From Alicyclobacillaceae bacterium I2511 (lineage in GTDB: Bacteria > Bacillota > Bacilli > Alicyclobacillales > Alicyclobacillaceae), in the NCBI GenBank assembly GCA_003584005.1, contig QXHL01000024.1:1-43140 (forward strand): a DNA stretch of 43,140 bases, given 5' to 3'. Below the pieces are notes generated by a model, which saw only the letters and a list, made by a program, of their open reading frames with translations, searched no databases and was not told the DNA's origin. Shown one piece after another: positions 6,748 to 16,223 of the stretch. How positions within the stretch are numbered: the first letter of the stretch is position 1; each line of letters starts with the position of its first letter. The position numbers and the translations under genes were made by a program.

Positions 6748-7125
6748 TAGTGTGGGCATGGAAGAAAGTCTGTAACCCCTTGTGCAGCAACGGTTTTGAG
6801 CACTTTGGCGGCCCGCTTTTGTCGAAGTTCCCACACATTTCTGCATAATTTTGGTGATTCTAAGGAGAAGTATACACTCCCGACGACGTGTGAGCAAGAG
6901 AAAGTTAGACGTAATCTGCACAACCTTAATTTTAGGAACCGGGCGTCCGAGGCGAACTACTTTACACTTCTTTAGCCGAGATGCAAGGGACCTCCAGACA
7001 TTGTAGCGGCGGTTGGCATTTCTATTCAGGCTCTGTGTTGAACGTATGTAACACCGGACTAGAAAGCTATTTCAAAATATGTGTCGGGCTAACGGTAGCG
7101 TACTTGAGAGGATAGTGACGCCCCA
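6748..7125. other. Intergenic, nothing recognised
   Basis: About 380 bases inside the island border with no credible ORF, RNA gene or strong hairpin. The sequence upstream of the tRNA fragment does not match the tRNA 5' half. Confidence 0.4.
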
Positions 7126-7359
7126 TCAAACACCTATAATCCTCTCGTGCGCAGTCCTATAGAATTCATGGATCTCTCTAATTACTGAAATGATTTCTTC
7201 AACTTCCAAATCCGGACTGTCATCATAATCATCGGATTGATACCACTTCAGATTTTCCTTGGCTAAGTTTACAAGTTTGTCTAAAGAAGCCTTATCGTTT
7301 GCTTTTATATGCTTCAGATGGGATGAGTTGAAGAGGATCGAAATTTTGTCCCTTACCAA
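7126..7359 (-). CDS. Hypothetical protein, 77 aa
   Basis: Small, charged, mostly helical protein (KANDKASLDKLVNLAKENLKWYQSDDYDDSPDLEVEEIISVIREIHEFYRTAHERIIGV) with no recognised motif or signal peptide. Its start lies 9 bases after the stop of the 116-residue gene, so the two are probably translated from one message. AT-rich compared with the hsd operon and core genes. Possibly an immunity or partner protein, but there is no direct evidence. Confidence 0.6.
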   Translation of the reverse strand: MVRDKISILFNSSHLKHIKANDKASLDKLVNLAKENLKWYQSDDYDDSPDLEVEEIISVIREIHEFYRTAHERIIGV

Positions 7360-7368
7360 TTCCAGTCC

Positions 7369-7719
7369 TTAGATTACAATATTATACAAGTCTTCTGGAA
7401 AATCTAATTCTCCAGAATCATAGTGGTTCAGCATCTCTACAGCTTCTTCATCAAAAAAGTCTGATAGAATTCTGTTGATTTCTTGATTGAACTCGTATTG
7501 GCTTGCTTTTCTCTCTTTATTCTCTTTGATATTTAACCCAGCTACCCTTCCTTTAATTTCAAAATTATCTAGAAAATCTTCATGGTTTCCCTTAGATACA
7601 TAATACATTTCTCCGTAATATCCAGGTTTTTGAAATAAACGTAAATAAGGGCCTCTATTTATCTTCCGTACTGTGGTACTTGGTACAGTCAACAATGGTA
7701 GGTTATATTTTATCTCCAT
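7369..7719 (-). CDS. Hypothetical protein, 116 aa
   Basis: The product begins MEIKYNLPLLTVPSTTVRKINRGPYLRLFQ, has a mixed alpha/beta pattern with a lysine/glutamate-rich middle (NIKENKERKASQYEF) and an acidic end (YDSGELDFPEDLYNIVI). I do not recognise the family. It sits between the two-TM protein gene (62 bases upstream) and the 77-residue gene (9 bases downstream), all minus strand and AT-rich, suggesting a three-gene transferred cassette. Confidence 0.65.
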   Translation of the reverse strand: MEIKYNLPLLTVPSTTVRKINRGPYLRLFQKPGYYGEMYYVSKGNHEDFLDNFEIKGRVAGLNIKENKERKASQYEFNQEINRILSDFFDEEAVEMLNHYDSGELDFPEDLYNIVI

Positions 7720-7781
7720 ACTATGGGATGCGACTCATTTATATAGCCATCAGGCTCCTTATCCATCACTGTAGGCCACGG

Positions 7782-8726
7782 TTACAAGTAGTTATGCCTT
7801 AAAGACATTTGAACTTCCTTCAATTTTTCCATTATGTAATTCACCCGAACTAATGTATAACGAATGCCAACAAATAATTCTCCTCGCTCCTCACCTGACT
7901 CTGTAACTTTAGCCTGGAGCGTAGCAATTACAATTGCTCTATTCGTGGATTCTTCCAATAGTTTCTTTAATCCATTAAAAAGATCATCTAATGCCTCCCC
8001 GATATCCTGCAATGTGCGACTCTCCCTTTGAAAATACTTACCGAACTTATCTGCCGGAATTGTCGTTTTCTCTGTTGTGTTGGAATTAATCGCAAGTGCC
8101 GAATCATTAATCCCAACAAAAGGAAGACTGTTGTCAATATTACGTCTAATATTTTTCAGTTCATAATACCAATACAAGTTTTCCTCACCATCCGGTTCAT
8201 ACTTGGCTATTAGTTTTGCAAATTCATTTTGCTTTAGGTTATACAATATTTTAATTGACTTTAGTTCCTCCTCCCACTTATTGAGTTTCATATAAATTTC
8301 ATTCACTGTGGACAGATTCTCATTAACATATTGTAAAACCGTTGGTAAGTATAAGAGACGTACTGATTTAAATTCTTCCTCTTCCCTTTTCTTTGATTCA
8401 TTCGTAAGCTTCAATGCCAATTTAGCTATATTTACAGAATTCTGAGTGGCACGGTACATAAATAATGTTAGAACACTGGAAACAACTAAAGAAACTGGAG
8501 CGATAATAAGAGTTCCAAGATCATAAACGAAATTAATCGAATGGCCCTGGACATAAAGTGAATGAAGGCTGTGAATGTAGAGAGCCACAAGGATTGTCAC
8601 TACAATTATTGCTATTGATATAAGAATTAATTTACACAAATTTAACAGGACCTTATCCATCAATAACACCGCGGCCCCTTTAATAACAACGAGCCCCTTT
8701 TTCAATACCGATAGCACCCTAACCAA
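7782..8726 (-). CDS. Two-TM membrane protein with long cytoplasmic coiled-coil domain
   Basis: The 314-residue protein has two hydrophobic helices near the N-terminus (LCKLILISIAIIVVTILVAL, about 31-50, and LIIAPVSLVVSSVLTLFMY, about 72-90). A charged, probably coiled-coil segment follows (NESKKREEEEF, about 109-119; LSTVNEIYMKLNKWEEELKSIKILYNLKQNEFAKLIAKYE, about 138-177), then a soluble C-terminal region. Such short-TM plus helical sensor layouts occur in several membrane-acting defence effectors, but no diagnostic domain is visible, so function is unknown. The start could also be the ATG at residue 23. It heads an AT-rich minus-strand cassette. Confidence 0.7.
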   Translation of the reverse strand: MVRVLSVLKKGLVVIKGAAVLLMDKVLLNLCKLILISIAIIVVTILVALYIHSLHSLYVQGHSINFVYDLGTLIIAPVSLVVSSVLTLFMYRATQNSVNIAKLALKLTNESKKREEEEFKSVRLLYLPTVLQYVNENLSTVNEIYMKLNKWEEELKSIKILYNLKQNEFAKLIAKYEPDGEENLYWYYELKNIRRNIDNSLPFVGINDSALAINSNTTEKTTIPADKFGKYFQRESRTLQDIGEALDDLFNGLKKLLEESTNRAIVIATLQAKVTESGEERGELFVGIRYTLVRVNYIMEKLKEVQMSLRHNYL

Positions 8727-8948
8727 TCACTAGTACCTCCATTTTCACCATCTACCGTACATTCTGGGCTTTCCAATTGTCCTACAGCCATCAAGACGGC
8801 CCAAGTAATCCCCTTCACGAGAGAAGGGTGTAGAGAGTTCGAAAAGAATGTCCAAGTTACAGGTGTTAATCCGTAACATTCGTTACGCTGAAGTTCAGCA
8901 ATCGAGTCACTCCATGATCGTGGCGTCTACACGATACAAAAATACAGG

Positions 8949-11780
8949 CTAAGATACAGGGTATTTGATAACCGTGCATGCTTGGGGATCGATAGTGACG
9001 TACTTAGCTCTTTCCCGCATTGCAAATTTCACATTCAAACTTATAAATTCTTCTCGAATTTCATCCAGCCGTTCTGGATCTGGCGGCATCAGCAATCCAT
9101 TTTTACATGCTTTGTCAAAATCTTCAACAGTGGCAGACTCGACTTGCACCTCAAATCGATCATCCACATCCGTGCTGCTTACGGATACGCTAAGCCAGTC
9201 AGTCAGTCTGGCTACAAGCGCCTTGTTATTCGTCCATCCAATTCCCCGGCAAACGGAAATACCATATAACCTTCCAATCTGTGACCAAGCCTCGTTAATC
9301 TCTACTTCATAATCGGGCAATGACACAAGAAGTTTGATGAGTCTCCAGTCGGACGGAACTACTATTATACAAGATGTGGATGCACTTCTCAGTGGTGATG
9401 CTACTGACATGAGAGTATCTATGGCATCCTCTCTTGAAGAAACCATTTTTGCTTCGATTTTGTCGGCCTCCGAGAAAAAGAAGGCGTCCTCATTCACCCA
9501 CAAGGGCCGAATAACCAGAGGCATATCTTCATGGTCAGACGTGTTTATAAATGCTCTCCGTGGAAGGAAAGTGTCCGAGATGGAACGTGAGAATTCTGAT
9601 GTGAAAATGTGGTCATCTAAAAGTGCATCCATGTCAACAAACCTCCCAACGATTCGCAGTCCTCCGCCTACAACCGTCGTCTTGCACCGCTTGACGAATG
9701 ACTCAATTAAATTATCATCCAGGTCTGCCCCTGAAACCCTCTGAGCCAATAATTTCTGGGCCCTGTCTGAGCTATTCAAAAACATATCCTCAAGTAATTT
9801 GAGAAGTCCATCTAGCTGATTTGCTGGCACCTTTGTGAGAGGCTCCCACTCTTCCGGATCGGATTTTACTGTGACTATTGCTTGCCTAAAAATCTCTTTA
9901 AATTCTAAACTGGCATTGACATCTGGATGCAATTCTGACTGCGGGCTCGACCAAAGAAGGTTCAGAGCTTCTATGATAAAGAATAACTGGGCCCCTGCAT
10001 GAGGATCGCGGAAAAGGGGCATGTTCTCATATGTGGTGTTTTCTAATGTTTCCCACGTAAAATCGTCAAAAATGCTTACGGACCCAAATGTATCCCATAA
10101 CTCTTGAAGTGTGTTAAATTGTGATGTCAAATATTTAAACTGTTTTTCCACGGTCGGACGGTCGGATGTAGATTGATATCGATTTTTGATGAGCCAAGTT
10201 CCGTATAACATCCACAGGTGCTTCTTCTGAAGTGCTAATTGTTCACGCACGGACGTCCATGCGTCATCCGTCCGGTCTTGGGCGCTAATGCTTTGTCCGA
10301 TTTCGTCCACCCACTTCGTAATTGAATCGAACTGTTCGTTAGGAAGTGTGGTCAATAATTGAGGGGCCAAATGAGATATCTGAACTCCCATATGTGCCAA
10401 ACTATTTTTGGTGTCTAAGGAGTCTCTATCCGTAATGTAATAATCCAGGTCCAGTGTATAGGCTCTCATGAATGTCCAAAATACTGTGAAATCCTTAGCT
10501 CCTCTCGAAAACTGAACAATGAGGTTCATTATTTCGCGAATGCTATTATCAAAAGAAAACTCACGAGAAATCCTAAGTAAGTTGAAGATGAATCTCAACC
10601 AGCTTGAGCGAATGAACTCAGATTTCCTTCTTGCAACGACGGATCCAATATCACGAAGATAGGTTACCCAAGTTAAGGTAAAGAAAATGTCTTGACCTAT
10701 ATCGACATGACAGTGTTCTCTAAGCAAATGCGCGTCCTCAAGAACTTGTCGATAGAAATCCATCCATACGTCTAGAATTCGCTCAAAGTCCACTTGGTTT
10801 TCTGTCTCACTCGCGGACACAGCAGAGCCACGAATCGCTTTTAATTCCCCCTCCATAAGTGGTAAGTCCAATGACTTAATTTCATCTTTCCATTTAAATG
10901 ACCGGAAGAAATCTTCCTGAGTCTGACTAGACTGTTCTGAAACGACCGCAAGGGTCGTTCTCGGTCTCACCTGCTTGTCCAAGCCCAAATTTAAGAATGC
11001 CTTCATATCAGTTCTATCATTGACGGAAAATTTCACCTTCTTTATCCAATGATTCAGGGCATGCAAATTGATGTCTTGGAGAATACTTGAACAGTTAGCC
11101 CGAAATTGAAATTCTTGATCAAAATGATCTAAAAGGCTTGAAATAGCAACGGAATGGCTGTTAGACCAGTCGTTCAATATACGTTCAGATACTCGGAGTA
11201 CGCCTAACCTCCGCACAGTTAGTCTTGTATGATAAAGCAACCGTTTTCGGCTTAAGTCTATTATGTTTGTTTTAAGAAATAGGTTTGATGCTTGAAACAC
11301 AACGAGTCCAACTAGGAACACAAGACAGACAAATGCCAAGATTAGTCCAAAGAGCATTCTCCCCAACAAATCGAGATTAGATTCACGGGCTACACCTAAT
11401 ACATAGGTTATCAGTATGCCGGATGTTCCTATGTATACCAAGCCAGTCATTATCACTGCATCAAACCCGTGTTTCTTGAATTCTAGGAATATGCTTTTCC
11501 TGTCATCATCTTTCAACTGCAGTCCAGTCAACAAAGTTGCAACTGCAACAGGCAACGCAAACAGAGTAATGGAACCTCCCCATATCCCTAAAATCCAATT
11601 ATTATCGTAATTCACGCTATTGGGATGAAACACCCTAATCCAGGGCTGTATAGTTACCAATATTGGAAGTAAGGCGGATAATAGTCCCACTGACTTATAG
11701 ACCCAACCCGAGCGAGAGCGCATTTTTCCCAATGCGACCGTTATTTCCTTTGAAGCAGTTTTTCGCAATGATCTCAGCAA
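8949..11780 (-). CDS. Large membrane-anchored protein of unknown function, fourth gene of the hsd operon
   Basis: The 943-residue product starts at a TTG about 8 bases after GGGGG and 31 bases after the hsdR stop, on the same strand. Four hydrophobic helices are visible: about residues 31-52 (LLSALLPILVTIQPWIRVF), 61-90, 104-131 and 138-170 (MLFGLILAFVCLVFLVGLVVF). About 770 hydrophilic, largely helical residues follow, with no Walker, nuclease or protease motif I can point to. Position right behind a complete hsdMSR set suggests co-transcription and a linked defence role, but this is inference. Length and intact frame argue for selection. It could alternatively be an independent island gene. 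Confidence 0.75.
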   Translation of the reverse strand: MLRSLRKTASKEITVALGKMRSRSGWVYKSVGLLSALLPILVTIQPWIRVFHPNSVNYDNNWILGIWGGSITLFALPVAVATLLTGLQLKDDDRKSIFLEFKKHGFDAVIMTGLVYIGTSGILITYVLGVARESNLDLLGRMLFGLILAFVCLVFLVGLVVFQASNLFLKTNIIDLSRKRLLYHTRLTVRRLGVLRVSERILNDWSNSHSVAISSLLDHFDQEFQFRANCSSILQDINLHALNHWIKKVKFSVNDRTDMKAFLNLGLDKQVRPRTTLAVVSEQSSQTQEDFFRSFKWKDEIKSLDLPLMEGELKAIRGSAVSASETENQVDFERILDVWMDFYRQVLEDAHLLREHCHVDIGQDIFFTLTWVTYLRDIGSVVARRKSEFIRSSWLRFIFNLLRISREFSFDNSIREIMNLIVQFSRGAKDFTVFWTFMRAYTLDLDYYITDRDSLDTKNSLAHMGVQISHLAPQLLTTLPNEQFDSITKWVDEIGQSISAQDRTDDAWTSVREQLALQKKHLWMLYGTWLIKNRYQSTSDRPTVEKQFKYLTSQFNTLQELWDTFGSVSIFDDFTWETLENTTYENMPLFRDPHAGAQLFFIIEALNLLWSSPQSELHPDVNASLEFKEIFRQAIVTVKSDPEEWEPLTKVPANQLDGLLKLLEDMFLNSSDRAQKLLAQRVSGADLDDNLIESFVKRCKTTVVGGGLRIVGRFVDMDALLDDHIFTSEFSRSISDTFLPRRAFINTSDHEDMPLVIRPLWVNEDAFFFSEADKIEAKMVSSREDAIDTLMSVASPLRSASTSCIIVVPSDWRLIKLLVSLPDYEVEINEAWSQIGRLYGISVCRGIGWTNNKALVARLTDWLSVSVSSTDVDDRFEVQVESATVEDFDKACKNGLLMPPDPERLDEIREEFISLNVKFAMRERAKYVTIDPQACTVIKYPVS

Positions 11781-11811
11781 TGATTAACCCCCGAACAATG
11801 ACCCTATATAA

Positions 11812-14800
11812 CTATACATACACCGGCGACGGCACGATCGGATACGCCCAAAACACATGCCGAAATACCAAGTCTGTTTTCTCGTCCACATCCTCATCTG
11901 TGAAGCTATCGACCGGGAGACCCGTCGAATCGCTGTACAGGAAGTCGCGAATGACCACCCTCACGGCATCACGGGTCGACTCCTTATCCCGCCAGTGATC
12001 AATCTTCAACTTCTCGTCCTTCAAGATTCGGAGAAGTTCAACAGCCACTTGCTTGATTCGCTTCACGTCTTTTGCGGACAAATTCGGCTTCTTCAGCAGA
12101 TCGAATATGGCCAAGCTCTCCTCGTCCAAACCCTCGCGCATCGCCCGAGACTCTTCCTCATTCAGACCCTCGACAAACTTTAGCAGGGCTTCAAACGTCT
12201 TCTCTATCGTCAGTCTGTCTTTCTCGCGATTGTACTCGTCCACAATCTCTTCGTAATGTTGTTGGAAGTCCGTTCGCAATGGATTTTGCATCAGTAAGCG
12301 TCGCAGACGTTTTTCAATCACGTTTTTCAAATTCTGAACCGTCGTGTTCTTGGCTGAGCTTCGCTCAAATTCCTTTCGCAGTCGGTCAAAGTCAATCTTT
12401 GAAATGTCGTAGGGTGTAGTCGACTCTCCGATCCGCTGGTTACTGGTCGTGATTGCCTGGTCAACCACACCGTGCAGCTTCTGAATGATATCCGAGATGT
12501 CTGCCAAGTCCCGGTCTTCCTGTAGACTGCGATAGACAATATTGATGGCGTCATATTCATTACGATGCGCGTTGATGCCGGAGACGTTTAGGCACGCTTT
12601 GAATTTCTTGAAAACCTCACGGCACATGACTTCAAATCGCTTTCTGGTCTCGTCGTTCTGATTGGCGACTTCCTTGGCTGCTAGGATAGCAGCGTTGCGA
12701 GCGAATCCGGTTTGCTCAATGATGTCGTCCAGAGGTGCATGACCTTCGTGCAAGAATGCCCGAACAAAAGCGATAGACTCCACCAAATCGGCAAGCAGTT
12801 CTTCATCGGGCTTGGCCGGATCGCGCCCGTCCTCGCCATCTCCACCTCGGCCTTCATCCCCCCGCCCCGCATAGGTCGCCAAAGCAGCACGCAGGTTTTT
12901 GAGTATTCCACAATAGTCGACGATCAGGCCATTGTTCTTGCCCTCGTTCTTACGATTGGCACGAGCAATGGTCTGCATCAGGGTGTGAGCTTTCAACGGC
13001 TTGTCTAAATACAGGGTGGATAGGCTAGGCACGTCAAACCCTGTCAACCACATGGCACATACAATCGCCACTCGAAACGGATGTGATTCCTTTTTGAACG
13101 CCGACTCAATGTCCAACCGCTTTTGATCATCCGTCTCAAATCCGCTTTTGATGAGTTGGCGATGGGGCTTGATATCCAGTCCCCATTTGCGGAATTTCTC
13201 AATCTCGCCCTGCTCTTCGCTCACCACAATTGCCATTTGCGTTTCCTTCATCCAGTTGATCTGGCGCTGTTGGTAGACGAACTCTTGCATATCGTGAATT
13301 TTTGGAAAATTGGATTTCAATTCCGTGATTCGCTTTTGCCATTCATCCTGAATCAGGTTGTACATTCGAACCGTAGTCACCTTATCGATACACACGGACA
13401 TAGCCTTGCCTGTTTCCCACGCGTTGGAATAGTGGATCACAAAATCCTGTGCAATCTGCTTCAGCCGTTTCTCTGCTGTGATGATGTGATAGTCACGACG
13501 CAGCTCTCGCTCCAAACGCTCCTCAACGTTGATGTCGTCGGTTTCGAATTCCTCCAACTTCTCCGCGATCCGCTCGTTCAAATCATTCGTGGCTATGCCC
13601 AATTTGTCCCCACGTGCATCGTAATATAGAGGAACCGTGGCTTCGTCCTCAACAGCCCGTTGAAAATCATACGTGGAGATGTAATCCCCAAACATCTGCT
13701 TCGTCTTCTCATCGCCCTGGAATAGGGGCGTTCCTGTAAACCCAATGAAGCTGGCATTCGGCAAAGCATTGCGCATGTTGAGCGCGAGCAATCCGTATTG
13801 GGTACGATGCGCTTCATCCGAAATGACGATGACATCGTCACGAAGGGAGTATCCAGTATTCGGATCGACTGCTTGATTGAACTTTTGTATCAAGGTGAAG
13901 ATATAACTTTTGTGTTCACTCAGCAATTGGCGCAAATCATCGCCACTGGATGCGCGACAAGGATCTTTTTCGTGATTGGTCAGGCCACAGCCAGCGAAAG
14001 TTTTGTAGATCTGCGTGTCCAAATCATCGCGATCCGTAACGACTAGAAACGTGAAATTCCCGCCGATTTTTCGGTGTACCTTGCGAGTAAAAAACACCAT
14101 CGAATAGCTTTTTCCGGAGCCCTGCGTGTGCCAAAACACCCCGAGCTTGCCCAATCGCTCGTGCCTGTTTTTGACGGACTCAATGGCTCGATTCACACCG
14201 AGAAACTGATGATTTTGCGCTAGAATCTTCACCGTCTCTCCAGGGGAGTCGTCGAACAAGATGAAGTTCTCAAAGAGGTCCATGAAATTGCGCTTATCAC
14301 AGACACCTTTGAGGAGAGTTTCCATTTCGACAACGCCGGGATCGTTCTCATTCAAGCGCTTCCAATCATAAAAATGTTCATATTTGCTAGAGATGGTGCC
14401 AACCTTGGCGTCGATGCCGTTGCCGAGGACGATAATCCCGTTATGGTGGAAGATGTGCGGAATCGTGTCTTTATAGTCGGATAGATTATCTTCGTAGGCA
14501 TGGCGCAGGTCTTTGTGTACATTCTTCAGTTCCATGAAGAGAAGAGGAATACCGTTAACAAAACCAACGATGTCCGCGCGCCGATGATAGATGTCCCCGT
14601 AAATCCACAGTTCGCGAACACAAAGAAAATGGTTTTGAAGCGAATCGTCAAAGTCAAATACGCGCAACCGTTCCAGTTTCAATTCCCCTTGCACGTTACG
14701 ATAGGATACTTGGACGCCATCCTTCAGGAGTGCATATTTTCCGCGATTTGTCGCCAGTGTGGATTGGCTGGTGCTATATTCCACGATTTCGCGAGTGGCG

Positions 14801-15018
14801 TCTTCGTAGGCAGAGTTGGGCAGACCAGGATTCAGACGCTCTAAGCTCTTCCGGAGATAGCGAGTGAGAACCACCTCTTTTCGCGAAGTTCGTCCAAGCA
14901 GACTGTTCGGGCCAAAGTCCTCCGAATTGTATGCATAGACGGGCTCCCAACCGAGGGAATCCCGCATGTAGTCAGCCGTGGTTTGTTGCACGAGATTGTC
15001 TTCGGTCATCCGGCTCAT
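11812..15018 (-). CDS. hsdR: Type I restriction enzyme R subunit (HsdR)
   Basis: The 1068-residue motor and nuclease subunit of a type I restriction system. The N-terminal PD-(D/E)xK nuclease is seen in RRADIVGFVNGIPLLFMELKN (about 147-167). The SF2 translocase follows: Walker A in FWHTQGSGKSYSM (about 298-310), DEAH box in VISDEAHRTQYG (about 397-408), GFTGTPLF, and helicase motif VI-like IARANR. The C-terminal helical region contacts the methylase. It cleaves unmethylated DNA far from the recognition site after ATP-driven translocation. The ATG overlaps the hsdS stop (ATGA), so translation is coupled. The gene appears intact. Confidence 0.96.
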   Translation of the reverse strand: MSRMTEDNLVQQTTADYMRDSLGWEPVYAYNSEDFGPNSLLGRTSRKEVVLTRYLRKSLERLNPGLPNSAYEDATREIVEYSTSQSTLATNRGKYALLKDGVQVSYRNVQGELKLERLRVFDFDDSLQNHFLCVRELWIYGDIYHRRADIVGFVNGIPLLFMELKNVHKDLRHAYEDNLSDYKDTIPHIFHHNGIIVLGNGIDAKVGTISSKYEHFYDWKRLNENDPGVVEMETLLKGVCDKRNFMDLFENFILFDDSPGETVKILAQNHQFLGVNRAIESVKNRHERLGKLGVFWHTQGSGKSYSMVFFTRKVHRKIGGNFTFLVVTDRDDLDTQIYKTFAGCGLTNHEKDPCRASSGDDLRQLLSEHKSYIFTLIQKFNQAVDPNTGYSLRDDVIVISDEAHRTQYGLLALNMRNALPNASFIGFTGTPLFQGDEKTKQMFGDYISTYDFQRAVEDEATVPLYYDARGDKLGIATNDLNERIAEKLEEFETDDINVEERLERELRRDYHIITAEKRLKQIAQDFVIHYSNAWETGKAMSVCIDKVTTVRMYNLIQDEWQKRITELKSNFPKIHDMQEFVYQQRQINWMKETQMAIVVSEEQGEIEKFRKWGLDIKPHRQLIKSGFETDDQKRLDIESAFKKESHPFRVAIVCAMWLTGFDVPSLSTLYLDKPLKAHTLMQTIARANRKNEGKNNGLIVDYCGILKNLRAALATYAGRGDEGRGGDGEDGRDPAKPDEELLADLVESIAFVRAFLHEGHAPLDDIIEQTGFARNAAILAAKEVANQNDETRKRFEVMCREVFKKFKACLNVSGINAHRNEYDAINIVYRSLQEDRDLADISDIIQKLHGVVDQAITTSNQRIGESTTPYDISKIDFDRLRKEFERSSAKNTTVQNLKNVIEKRLRRLLMQNPLRTDFQQHYEEIVDEYNREKDRLTIEKTFEALLKFVEGLNEEESRAMREGLDEESLAIFDLLKKPNLSAKDVKRIKQVAVELLRILKDEKLKIDHWRDKESTRDAVRVVIRDFLYSDSTGLPVDSFTDEDVDEKTDLVFRHVFWAYPIVPSPVYV

Positions 15019-16223
15019 ATGGCAATCTCTCCGTTCATCAGACGAGGGAGTAGGAGGTCGCGGGCTACCTTAAGTTTTTGATTCTGTATTGTCAGGTTTT
15101 CTACCTGCTTAATCACTGGTTCTACTAATAAAGTGAATTGTTCAATAAGCGCGGAATTAGGAACAAAAAATGGAATTCGTTTAAATGTATCCCTGACTAT
15201 CGCATCAAAAACAGCCCCCGAAGCCTGGCTCTTGAATTTATGTACACCCTCAACTAAGGCGAAATATAGGTAGTATTGATTCACCGGTGCTCTTGCAACC
15301 AGGGCGTAACATGATTGATTCATCGCCATGGGCACTTGTGCGAGATTTACTTTCCCAACTGTCCCACGAGCAGTGATGAACACAGTATCTTTAGGGTATA
15401 GCTTGCTATTACAACTTTGAAGCCCCTTATCCGTAATGGTTTTTTCGGTCGCCATTACATATAAACTATCAGTAGAATCCTTTGGAGTAAAAAAAGCAAT
15501 TTCTCCACCCCAATAATCTGCTTGTGTCGTCTTTGGTGTACCTCCACTTAGAATATCCATCGCATCAACAGCAGAGCCATTTTCCCACCCCTCTGGCACG
15601 CCATCAACAATCTTCACATGTTCATGGCCAGGAAACCGCAAATGCACAAACCATTCTTTGTAGAGCAATCGTGCTGACTGTTCAAGCAGTTCGATCCGGC
15701 GACGGTTGTTTTCGATGAGGTTGTCATACGAAGCAAGTATAAGGCCAATCCTTTGTTGTACATCCAATGGCGGTAATGGCAGCTTTAAATTAAGACAATC
15801 CCCGACCCTGGCATGTTCTACTGTTACACCGAATCCTGTAGATTTTATCCTTGATTGAACCACTGGCGATTGAAGAGCGTAGGCGAGATAGTCTGAGTCT
15901 ACAGCGTCGGGCTTTGGACGATAATGCATTATGCGTTGTCCTAGAAAAATTTTTTCGTCTGTAGTAATTCTACCAACCTGTCCGAGAGGAGCCTCACGTG
16001 TTAGAACAACATCCCCCTTTTCAGGAACCAGTCTCCTCGTCCATCTTTCGTATGTTTCAGCAGTCACGTATTTGACATCTGTTGTATTGATAAATCCACC
16101 CTTTATGTTAGATGTGCGAATCATTTTATACGGTGTTTCATAATCAACTATGGGCGCAGTCCGATTAACACAGTCCACTGCTTCAAGACAAACTTCCTGG
16201 ATGGGGACTTCAGGCCAGTTCAT
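15015..16223 (-). CDS. hsdS: Type I restriction specificity subunit (HsdS)
   Basis: The 402-residue protein has two target-recognition domains. The first (about residues 1-165) ends in LNLKLPLPPLDVQQRIGLILASYD; the conserved central helix is NLIENNRRRIELLEQSARLLYKEWF (about 172-196). The second TRD starts VPEGWENGSAVDAMDILSGGTPKT and ends with a second helical repeat (LIEQFTLLVEPVIKQVENLTIQNQKLKVARDLLLPRLMNGEIAI). It sets the bipartite DNA sequence recognised by the complex. The start ATG overlaps the hsdM stop (ATGA), and its own stop overlaps hsdR. The recognition sequence cannot be read from the protein. Confidence 0.96.
   Translation of the reverse strand: MNWPEVPIQEVCLEAVDCVNRTAPIVDYETPYKMIRTSNIKGGFINTTDVKYVTAETYERWTRRLVPEKGDVVLTREAPLGQVGRITTDEKIFLGQRIMHYRPKPDAVDSDYLAYALQSPVVQSRIKSTGFGVTVEHARVGDCLNLKLPLPPLDVQQRIGLILASYDNLIENNRRRIELLEQSARLLYKEWFVHLRFPGHEHVKIVDGVPEGWENGSAVDAMDILSGGTPKTTQADYWGGEIAFFTPKDSTDSLYVMATEKTITDKGLQSCNSKLYPKDTVFITARGTVGKVNLAQVPMAMNQSCYALVARAPVNQYYLYFALVEGVHKFKSQASGAVFDAIVRDTFKRIPFFVPNSALIEQFTLLVEPVIKQVENLTIQNQKLKVARDLLLPRLMNGEIAI

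Noticed and set aside
6695-6780. Second complete tRNA-Leu
   Set aside because: The D-arm and 5' acceptor strand are missing and the anticodon stem cannot pair; only the 3' half is present.
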